Positions 56,194-64,000 of a stretch of DNA of 64,000 nt are shown one piece after another. Every line of letters begins with the position of its first letter. Position 1 is the first letter of the stretch. Below the pieces are notes generated by a model that was given only the letters and a program-made list of their open reading frames with translations, searched no databases and had not been told where the DNA came from. Position numbers and translations under genes: made by a program. Source of the DNA: Bugula neritina (Eukaryota > Bryozoa > Gymnolaemata > Cheilostomatida > Bugulidae); the NCBI GenBank assembly GCA_964035545.1, contig OZ037769.1, positions 9,835,429-9,899,428 of the forward strand, given 5' to 3'.

Positions 56194-56546
56194 TGTAGTA
56201 ATTCGTGCAATTACTGTGCGTGAGTTATCTACTTGCGTATACTTAGTTGGCTATTCTACTAGCAATTACTAGGGTAGCTGTCGAGTAATTATATTTATTA
56301 TCCACAATAAAACATAAAGCAAACATTGCATCAAATTATCCTATACATCAGTCAACTACTAACACATGTTTCTACTTCAAGCCTCCGCTTACAACAACGT
56401 GATCAATTGTCAATAGCCCGGGAAGTGTCACGTGAGTCGGAAGCATATCTTCCGGTGCTGCTAATTGGTTGCTACATAAGGGCCTTAGTATTCCCAGAAC
56501 GGAGAGAGGGCGATTCCCGTATTTGTACTTTGCATGACTCACTACA
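56194..56546 (-). mobile_element. Element 5 5' LTR
   Basis: Matches 52542-52894 at 350 of 353 positions. It is followed on the right by the CTAT duplication. Confidence 0.93.
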
Positions 56547-58664
56547 CTATAACTACCAAAACAGCACCATAATAATTATTTTATGAACAATAAATTGAGC
56601 TCACACTTATTGCCATGTTAATTATGGAAAAGGAGGCTTATGTAAAACATAAAAACACTTTCTTAATAATATAGCTACAACACCTCTAAAACAAGTTCAA
56701 TTAATTGTTTATGAGAATATTGAGTAATAGTATAACATTTATTTGATCTCGTTAGCAGTTGTAGGCAAAGCAAAAAGCATTTAATATTATTGTGCAGTTA
56801 TAAATATATTTTATAGCCTATACTGATATTAAAATTGTTGCTCAAAAATGCTGGCAAAATACTTTTTTAAAGTAATAGAAGTTTGAAAGCATATAACAAT
56901 CATTACTTATGAGCTCTATCATAAAAGCATGCTGACTACTTCCACTGATTTATTCACGCCATTTAATTATGCATTGCAAATATTATTATACTATTGTAAT
57001 AATGGGTGGGCACAGGTAAAAATGATATTTATTTCAGAGATTATAAAAAGTCAAGTAACACAACAAAGTTTGCAAATGCAGACATGAAAATGTGTATATT
57101 CCAGCTTGAGATTCAAGTCTGAAATTCAGACTTATCCAAGTTGAATTGATTCACAAGAACAAAAAAATTCAATAAAATTATAACTTGTACAAGCATGTAA
57201 TGAAATATTTAATTTATTAGCATAACTGGAAGAAAGATCTGTTTTCTCTATAAGTTGTTTGACTACATAATACATGTTTGACAAATGTTATTTCAAAATG
57301 AAATGAAACTGTCATATTGTTTGGCTAGACATGCACCCCATTGTCACATTTTTTGGCAAAATATATGACTGGGATTCAGTAGTCAATCAGTTAAGTTCGA
57401 CACAAGCAGTTGTCCCCTCCATTCCGAAGACCAATAACAGGAACATCTATAATAACCAACATGGAAAGTACTTAAAATTACATTTCAGTTTACAACAATC
57501 CTTAAAATACATGTTGCCTTCTACAAATGCTAAATAAGAACACGGTGTAATGCTATGCTTACTTAGACTAAACCTTGCTGATTTAGAATGAAGTTCATTT
57601 ATTTCAATTTGAAAATTCCTGTTAATAACTTGATTCTATGCTAGCAACTAATTGTAATACTGAAATCACACTGCTGCTTTTAGTTTAAGAAATCCATTTT
57701 CATTATTGGTTCAATATACAGTGCAATATATTTAGAGGCTTTTCTATTATTAACAAACAATGGGTATACAGACAGATGAAAGACTAGGTCTACAAGAATT
57801 TTTTGCCTAACAAAGAAATGAAAGAGTGCATAAAAATTAAAAACTCTAAAAACTTGCAATTTGAATGAGGCTCAGGCTTTCAGGTGAGCAAGAGAAACCA
57901 GAAGAGTACTTTAATGAATGAAATTACTGATTGATTGTTTATTTGCAGACTGCATTATGTATTTGATTGTCACAACCACCTTTGAAATGGGAAACTCCAT
58001 TAAATTGAGACTACTGGCAATCAACAGAATGATAAGCAAAATTACCAAGTAGAAATTCACTTCTCAAAGCAAACTGTAGATCATACATTATAGATGCTTA
58101 GAAGAAGCAGGCAATAGTGAATGCTAGTGTAGATCAGTATTCTACACTATGACCAGTAAACTGAAATTCCAGTGCACTTTGAACTTTTTTTTAAAAATGG
58201 GCTTAGTGCTTTATAGTACCTTAAAATTCTTTCAAGTCTAATTGGCACCATGCTATTAGAATGCACAGATAGATAACCCTTTAAAATTCTGTCGATATCT
58301 TCACGATTTTCAGTCAGAGATTCAATTTATCCAGGATTGAAACTTCACAAAGTTGCATTGTGAAGCCACTGGTCAAAATGTTTGGTTTGTGATAACTTGA
58401 CCAGCTGATTTCAGAATAACCATCACTGGGAATGTTAACTTCATGTAGATACAGATATTTATGTTTATAATTATGTAGGCTGCCTTCATCAATTATCGAT
58501 CTTATGCTGCCAAATCGACTAATTAATTACATTTTGAAACTCCAAAGGACATCGAATAGCAATTAAGCAAGTTAGATTTTCAATATTTTAAACCAAACTG
58601 CTGTATCAACATAATTTAAACAATTTTCAGTAAGACTATAACTAGGAACTTTGGCGAGTAGTAT
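56547..58664. other. AT-rich intergenic DNA, no gene seen
   Basis: The stretch is low in GC with many short A and T runs. The longest frame (57331-57537, 68 codons) lacks motifs. No satellite, LTR or terminal inverted repeat was recognised. Confidence 0.6.
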
Positions 58665-59153
58665 TGTAATGGATTTTCATCCTCTATTTATTCTGAAGTA
58701 ACTGCGTGGGTCAGTATTATTGTGATATTTTTGTGGGTTGAATAGTGTGGTAGATTTTAGTGGTGCAATTATTATTGTATTAATCGAAAAGGTTCACTTT
58801 ATATTGTTTATTATCTTGGGAGTTCGACACTGTCGGAGTGTAGCTATGGACAGCAGTGGCACCATTAGTAACCACCAATCAGGACAGTCACACTAATTGA
58901 TAGCAGGTGGAGCTAGCTACTCGTAGTTGCAGTGCGCTGAGTAGCTAGCCGGCAGAGCAGCTTGGGACTTCATTTAGAGTAGTTGTGTATTAAAGCTCAC
59001 TAATTATGTAATCGTTTTCTATTCATGTTAGCAGTAAATAACCTTCTTGTATTTGTGTAAATAATAAAGTATCTTATCGTAAACAACCTGGTGCAGTGGC
59101 TTTGATTAAGTAGACCCACACATAATAATAGTGAACTGGCAAAATTCACTACA
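58665..59153 (+). mobile_element. Solo LTR of the element 1 family
   Basis: It starts TGTAATGGATTTT and ends TTCACTACA, like 29106-29524. It has about 75 bp of additional sequence after the first 13 bases, ending in a second copy of the ATTTTAGTGGTGCAATTA segment. No primer site or gag follows and no target duplication is visible, so it is old or rearranged. Confidence 0.85.
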
Positions 59154-59260
59154 ATAGAACTAGTGCCTGAACATACTCTTTGTTAGAGAGAACAAGATGT
59201 ATTGTAAAGGTGAAGAAATCTTTATTTAATCGAATGATATAATATATTGAAGGTCCTCTG

Positions 59261-59305
59261 CCAGTGAGCTCCAGTAGTAGACTGCACTACACTGGAGCTC
59301 ACTGG
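59261..59305. repeat. 15-bp perfect inverted repeat
   Basis: CCAGTGAGCTCCAGT (59261-59275) and its complement (59291-59305) are separated by 15 nt. It would form a strong hairpin inside the MITE. Confidence 0.9.
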
Positions 59306-59344
59306 CTTTTATATACAACAAGATACAGTGCTTTTTCATTGTTG

Positions 59345-59490
59345 CCGAGATCGGAGGCCCAAAACGCCGAACTTCGGCATTTCGGCAGTCCGAAACACCG
59401 AATTTCGGCACTTCGGGCTTTCGGTAGCCCGAAATGCCGATTTTCGGTATTTCGGCATTTCGGAAAGCCGAAATGCCGATCTCGGCAACC
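59345..59490. repeat. CCGAAA/TTTCGG palindromic repeat block
   Basis: A dense run of TTTCGG and CCGAAA words in both orientations (ATTTCGG, CCGAAATGCCGA). It is markedly richer in CpG than its surroundings. Open frames on both strands here follow from the repeat. Confidence 0.85.
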
Positions 59491-59757
59491 GGAACCAAGT
59501 GCATGCAAAATCCATTACATTATAATTACTTATTGCGTATCATTTTGAATGCTATAATTGTAGCTAAGTTGAGCAAGCTTTCTAATGCCTAATTATTGAG
59601 ATTGTTGTTAAAGCTTTCAGTGTAATGTAATTTTCATGAAATACGCATTCCGGAGTTATATTCTTTTTTACCATTTTATCGTTTTTGTAACAATACTGAT
59701 ATTGGAAATTTGTTGTCCGAAATTCTTGTTCTCTCTTACAAAGAGATATGTTCAGCA

Positions 59758-60702
59758 CGTAAGTTTCATTGAACCCACAAAGTTACTACAATATTAACTG
59801 AAACTTAGTATTTTTTTCAGTAAAGGTATAAACTAAACTCAACAGAAACTTAAAAACGGTAATTAAACTTTATGCTTTGGCAACATGTACACAATAAATT
59901 CCTTCATGGTGCAAACATCTTTGTTGGTTGTTTTTCAACATTTTCACTAGAGCAAAGTTGAAAGCAATTTGGAAACTGCATAGTGACGCAAATTATTGAC
60001 ACATCATCACCTAAGAACTTTAGCAAAGCCTCCATCAATAGTTTGTAATACTTTAAGCAAATCTAAAAAGAAAGAAACAATATTTTTTTTGTAATCTAAC
60101 CCATCAATAAACACATCAACAGTTAGTGCGGCCATGGTTTAAACCTCATTATTTTCATGCTACTTTAAGGCTTTTGCAAGCTAAAAGATGTAAGTCATCA
60201 GTAAGAGAAATTTTAGGTGTATGAAATAAATAGAAGTGTAAAAGCAAACAGGAATAAAGGAAGGATGAGTTAGTTAGTTACGAGTTAGTGGACGTACTTT
60301 TACTTGTGACTCACACTTTTAAACAATAGATGAGCTAAGTTGTAAAATTTTGATAACCACCTTTTACACTATAAATTTATGCGGCATAAAATATTCTTCA
60401 CATATTCAACAGCTACGAAGGTTTGTTGAAGATAAACTTCCTCAACAAGTATACAGAAAAAAGCTGCTTGAATGCCACATTTGGTTAGCATGTTATAGGA
60501 GTATTTGTGTTTCATGTTTATATACATTGATTTAGTCATTTAACTGATAACTAATGATTTCACTTTGTTTTTCATTTAATAAAAACTAAGTTTAGTTTGT
60601 ATAAAAAACAGCAATTATTTGGATTCAAGTGATGATCACTTTTTTCTCACCCTACACTGCGTAGGCAAACAATTGGTTAGTTTTGAAGGTGACTAGTCAA
60701 TA
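59758..60702. other. AT-rich DNA, no gene seen
   Basis: No motif, repeat or element end was recognised. The 61-codon frame at 60350-60535 has no support. Confidence 0.55.
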
Positions 60703-60830
60703 TTCCGAAGGTCCATTGATCCGAAGGTCCATTGATCCGAAGGTGCATTGATCCGAAGGTCCATTATTCCGAAGGTGCATTGATCCGAAGGTCCATTATT
60801 CCGAAGGTGCATTAGTCCGAAAATTAGTAA
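60703..60830 (+). repeat. 16-bp minisatellite
   Basis: Eight units start with CCGAAG at 60705, 60721, 60737, 60753, 60769, 60785, 60801 and 60817 (the last is CCGAAA). The consensus is CCGAAGGTCCATTGAT, with ATTGAT/ATTATT and GTCC/GTGC variants. It ends directly against the MITE terminus at 60831. Confidence 0.92.
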
Positions 60831-61266
60831 CACAGGATTATATCACTGAGAATATCATAAATTTCACTCACAATCTTGCTATATTATTGCTAGCTGTGGG
60901 TGGCATACGTGTTGCCTACTTGTGATTGTTTAGCCTGAGATTACTTTATGAAGCTGTCTCAATTAAGGTTGCATTATCTATCAACTTTCCATAAATAAAG
61001 TACACAGCAATCGATTTGCTAGCTTGTCAGCTAGCAAGCCTGTAATTAGCAGTCTATATGCGTCATTTCCATTTATAAAAAAAACTATATAAGCTATTGA
61101 AAATTTCAAAAAGGTACCTCTGAGCAACAGGAAGATCTACAACATGGTTTTTCAATTTTACTTTAGGTGAGGTTTTATTTGGCAGCACTGAATTTTTATA
61201 TACTAGTAATGCAGCCTCAGCAAAACAGTTACAGCTAAAAGGTTGCCCTTATCTACATATCTTGTG
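60831..61266. mobile_element. Diverged copy of the 37503-38258 MITE family, inverted
   Basis: It begins CACAGGATTA and ends TGCCCTTATCTACATATCTTGTG. Internal matches to the reverse complement of 37503-38258 include GGGTGGCATACGTGTTGCC, CTAGCAAGCCTGTAATTAGC and AAAAGGTTGCCCTTA. It is about 320 bp shorter, lacking the central duplicated part. Terminal repeats are degraded and no clear TA duplication remains. Confidence 0.82.
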
Positions 61267-62620
61267 GAGTTGTTTGGTTTGGTGTATATGGTGTGCAGCT
61301 TTGGTTATTTAATTTTCGAATAGTGTCCAAGATGTTTATAGTTTTTTGTCTATAATGCTTATATTTATAGCAGAAAAACTTCAAATAAAACTCTTAAGGT
61401 CAATGTAACAATTGGCTGATTATCAATATTTAAACTTCATGCTAATCATATAATATTTGACTACCCAACAAAAATAGTGTGTGGCAATGTATAGACAATT
61501 TTAAGCAAAGAATGTTATTAACTTTTCTCATCATTTCTTATTATTTTCAGATCTGTTGTGAATAAAAATTGATGTATTATATATGCTACAGGGTTTAATC
61601 ATTTAGTAGCACAAGCAAGCCGCAAGCATTTCTTACTATCTCCCCTATTTTAAAGTTTGTGTTGAAGTGACAGGAGACAGAAATTTCAACTATTCAAACA
61701 AAGAAAAATAAAACAGCCTGAACATTTTTCTTTATTGTGTAGTATTTGAGAGTAGACTTGTCCAAATATTTGCTGCAGTGCAGAATTTATAAATAGCAAA
61801 GTGCTTTTGAAGTTACAGCCAAAGAAATAGGCTAATTCTAGGATCTTTGTATTAAGCTCAAACTAAAATACCCTTCTTGGCAGCTACTCTTTAGTAAATT
61901 AAAAGCCTGTAACCTTACTTAAACTTCCTCATTAAAAATTATAATGGAGATCAAAAGAAACCCGGCAAAAACCAGCTATTACCCCTTGTATACATAATTA
62001 TAGGGATGTGTTCTCTTTTAGACCTTAGTAGAAGTAATTTGCAGTAACGCATAGTTTTCTCTGTAACAAGCAGTATATAAATAAGAAATTTTGTGAAACC
62101 CATCATTCTACCATTTGAAAGTTACAGTTCAGCTAGGTAATGCTTGCGGAGCAGTTATACTACATTTAAATACTATAATAACTAAATACTACACTGATAG
62201 AAAAAGTGCGTGTTTTGACCCGAAACAGTAATAAAAAGTTGTGCAGAAGGTTGGAGACAGCAGAAGGTATGTATCTTTTTAAGTAGGATATTATTTTAAT
62301 TTTTTAAGGCTCATAAAATATATTTACACTGTTTTAATTGTAGTTAATAGACTGTCAATTTTATGAGAACGTAGATAATTTTGTTTATGTAACAACTTAC
62401 TAAAATATGGATGTTTTTTTAAAATAATTTGAATCATTAAACCAAGTAAGTTATACTTATTTGTTGATTGAGAAAACTATCATAATGCCTACCAAAAAAA
62501 ACATGCGATGTCAAGTGGTCCTCCAGTATCAAACATCTTAATTTAATATTTACCTGCAAATTATTATTTTGCTTTGAAAGCAGCTTTATAGATTGTTAAT
62601 TTTGTTACTTTGTTTTCAGG
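61267..62620. other. AT-rich DNA, no gene seen
   Basis: No supported coding region. An AAG/GTATGT donor-like word at about 62269 could end an untranslated exon upstream of the FLYWCH exon, but this is weak. Confidence 0.5.
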
Positions 62621-62849
62621 GATAGTGTTTGACCTTTACGTTAATATATATTTACGCAGTCATCATGGCCTTTATTCAAATGGGATTAAGAGGAGGGAAA
62701 ATTTTGATTAACAATGGATACAGATACCAAAAAACAAAGTGACAAGTCATAAGATATTCTGGAGATGTTGGCGAACAGCCTGTAGAGCTTCTCTTCAAAC
62801 TGACTTGTTTAATCTAGAGGAGGAAAATCCTAACATAACAATATTGCAA
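62621..62849 (+). pseudogene. FLYWCH-type zinc-finger exon with a frameshift
   Basis: The exon lies between an acceptor-like TTTTCAG (ending 62620) and a donor-like CAA/GTAAGT (62849/62850). From ATG 62665 it encodes RGGKILINNGYRYQK. After a one-base loss in an A6 run near 62729-62734 it continues in another frame as HKIFWRCWRTACRASL. GYRY, the WRC Trp/Cys and CRA follow FLYWCH domain order (Gly-Tyr, Trp-Arg-Cys, Cys-Lys/Arg-Ala); the terminal His is not seen in this exon. Such domains bind DNA and are common in animal transcription factors and transposon-derived genes. It is probably a pseudogene fragment, or a real exon with a sequencing error. Confidence 0.55.
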
Positions 62850-62971
62850 GTAAGTCAATGCATTTTGATTGTTGAAACAGGAAACAAAATTGTCTATGTA
62901 ATAGACATATAATTTTGTTTTACCATTTTATGCTTGTGAATTTTAAAATTGCTACACTGGCCTGATGATAA

Positions 62972-63276
62972 TGTGGTGGCTCGTGGAGCTACCAGCAACA
63001 CAATACGCAAGGTTGCGTATTGACCCGGAACAATGTATTAGCCAATTAGCTAGGCTGTTTTATGGGAGTAGTAGCAGCTTCGCGCTACTAGCTCAGTTGA
63101 GGATAGTGCTGTAAATTAAATAGACGTGCGTATCATTACTGTTGTACATTAGATTTTATTATGTATTCTTGGATTAAAATATAACGATATCTACTCGACT
63201 TAACTCGGTGAAGTTTCTCTAGTGATAAATAGACTCTCTTGGTGACACATCAACCCTATATCTGAAAATCATAACA
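62972..63276 (+). mobile_element. Element 4 5' LTR
   Basis: TGTGGTGGCTCG to AATCATAACA precedes a tRNA-Leu-type primer site. The start is uncertain (TGATGATAATG at 62963 is an alternative), because the partner LTR lies outside the window. It does not resemble the LTRs of elements 1 or 5. Confidence 0.7.
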
Positions 63277-63277
63277 G

Positions 63278-63295
63278 TGGTGGCAGCGGTGGGAT
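63278..63295 (+). promoter_or_regulatory. Element 4 primer-binding site
   Basis: TGGTGGCAGCGGTGGGAT, identical to the first 18 bases of the element 1 site, again one base after the LTR. Confidence 0.78.
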
Positions 63296-63309
63296 AGTGT
63301 ATATCAAAG

Positions 63310-64000
63310 ATGGAGACTGAAAATGCTAGAATGCAACCACCCCCAGTAGAAGGTGAGCGTAGAAATGCTGTTAATCCTGTGAATCGTGAAGGAGAAGAAG
63401 CTTATAGACATTGCTTGAAGGCTCCCACCTTTACTGGGTCGGAAGATGTCGAACAATTTATACAAGAATTTAGAGAAGTAATGGAAGTTGCTCAATGGCC
63501 GCATAGAGTGGCCCTTATTCAATTGCGGAGAGCGGTGACGGAGCAAGCCAAGCCGTACGGAGTGGGAACGGACGTAGACGGGATACTGGCTGCGCTGCGG
63601 GCCCGTTTTGGCACCTCCGTAATAGACGCTAGGACCAAGCTAGAGAGATTGTGCCGCAACCCGCGGACCTCGCTGCAAGAACATGCCGCGACGGTGAAGA
63701 AGCTGGCGCAGATTGCATATAGCGATCTGCCAGCACAACACCAAGAGCGTTACACCTATGACGCCTTTGTCCAGTCACTAAACGACCTGGGCCTAGACCA
63801 TCACCTACGAGCTAAAGGGATAACCAGAATAGAGGATGCCCTGAAGGCTGGAGAAGCTTACCTGTTGGCTACCCAAATGCATCGAGCACAAAGGAACCCA
63901 CCAGTAGTTGGAGTCAGCGCTGCCAGGGCTACGACAGGCTCCGAAGCCCTCCCGCTGGAAGCCGAAGTGGACCGTATGGTAGAGATGCTGGGACAACTGG
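63310..64000 (+). CDS. gag: Element 4 gag, open to the window edge
   Basis: ATG at 63310 opens a frame of at least 230 codons with no stop before 64000. It encodes a capsid-like protein with KAPTFTGSEDVEQFIQEF, QWPHRVALIQLR and RFGTSVIDARTKLERLCR. It is close to the gag remnant of element 5 and more distantly to element 1's gag. The nucleocapsid and pol lie beyond the window. The absence of breaks suggests a younger copy than elements 1 and 6, and a candidate helper for element 5; this is inference. Confidence 0.9.
   Translation, partial: METENARMQPPPVEGERRNAVNPVNREGEEAYRHCLKAPTFTGSEDVEQFIQEFREVMEVAQWPHRVALIQLRRAVTEQAKPYGVGTDVDGILAALRARFGTSVIDARTKLERLCRNPRTSLQEHAATVKKLAQIAYSDLPAQHQERYTYDAFVQSLNDLGLDHHLRAKGITRIEDALKAGEAYLLATQMHRAQRNPPVVGVSAARATTGSEALPLEAEVDRMVEMLGQL

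Larger units (their letters stand above)
52542..56546 (-). mobile_element. Element 5: young non-autonomous LTR element carrying extra ORFs
   Basis: 353-bp LTRs (52542-52894 and 56194-56546) differ at three positions. The 4-bp target duplication CTAT lies at 52538-52541 and 56547-56550. On the minus strand the order is primer site, a gag N-terminal fragment fused to a protease-RT linker fragment, an integrase zinc-finger fragment, a Pro-rich ORF, a probable spliced zinc-finger gene and a G-rich polypurine tract. The gypsy remnants are of the same family as elements 1, 4 and 6. RT, RNase H and the integrase core are absent, so mobility must depend on other copies. Confidence 0.93.
59162..59757. 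mobile_element. MITE with 35-bp imperfect terminal inverted repeats
   Basis: The left end GTGCCTGAACATACTCTTTG and the right end (reverse complement) GTGCTGAACATATCTCTTTG continue as matching arms for about 35 bp each, through GAGAGAACAAGA. The interior holds a hairpin and a CCGAAA-rich block and has no credible gene. A clear target duplication was not found, so the superfamily is unassigned. Confidence 0.75.

Noticed and set aside
58660-59158. Target-site duplication around the solo LTR
   Set aside because: Left AGTAT and right ATAGA do not match at 4 or 5 bp.

Overview
The window is eukaryotic and almost certainly comes from an invertebrate metazoan. It holds no bacterial-type genes. It contains a BEL/Pao element and a Mag-type Ty3/gypsy element, both characteristic of animals. 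Unique DNA between elements is AT-rich and apparently gene-poor, while most Ty3/gypsy copies are GC-rich. No complete host gene was recognised. The only host-like coding piece is a broken FLYWCH-type zinc-finger exon near 62.7 kb. Species cannot be named from the sequence.

Region 1 (1-22505) is satellite DNA. Satellite A (1-5768) has a 10/20-bp period. It passes without an obvious break into satellite B (5769-18967), whose 128-bp unit is itself made of about 13 degenerate decamers. At 18951-18977 the array reverses strand. Satellite B continues inverted to about 22190, followed by a short inverted block of satellite A to 22505. The order is therefore A>B>|<B<A, a large asymmetric inverted structure. 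Inside B are near-identical duplications, including a 2,256-bp tandem pair. All long ORFs in this region are products of periodicity.

Region 2 (22507-27411) is a minus-strand Ty3/gypsy element cut at both ends. Its pol C-terminus runs directly into satellite A, and its gag abuts a truncated Mag-type solo LTR. 27412-29105 is AT-rich with no gene seen.

Region 3 (29106-52412) is a pile of LTR elements. Element 1 (29106-34920) is a decayed Ty3/gypsy copy with a 5' LTR and a tRNA-Leu-like primer site. Element 2 (35082 to about 52016) is a second Ty3/gypsy element with a clear gag-pol -1 frameshift signal. It is split by three later insertions: a 756-bp TA-flanked MITE in RT, a 5.4-kb BEL/Pao element lacking RT, and a complete 4.5-kb Mag-type element with identical LTRs and a 5-bp target duplication. 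52017-52412 is an LTR fragment related to element 1.

Region 4 (52542-56546) is a young 4-kb LTR element (LTRs 350/353 identical, CTAT target duplication). Most of gag, all of RT and the integrase core are missing. It carries two extra ORFs; one appears to be spliced and encodes a zinc-finger plus coiled-coil protein I do not recognise. I regard this as the most unusual object in the window.

Region 5 (56547-64000) is AT-rich DNA with a solo LTR, two MITEs, a 16-bp minisatellite, the FLYWCH fragment and, at the right edge, the 5' LTR and open gag of another Ty3/gypsy element that leaves the window.
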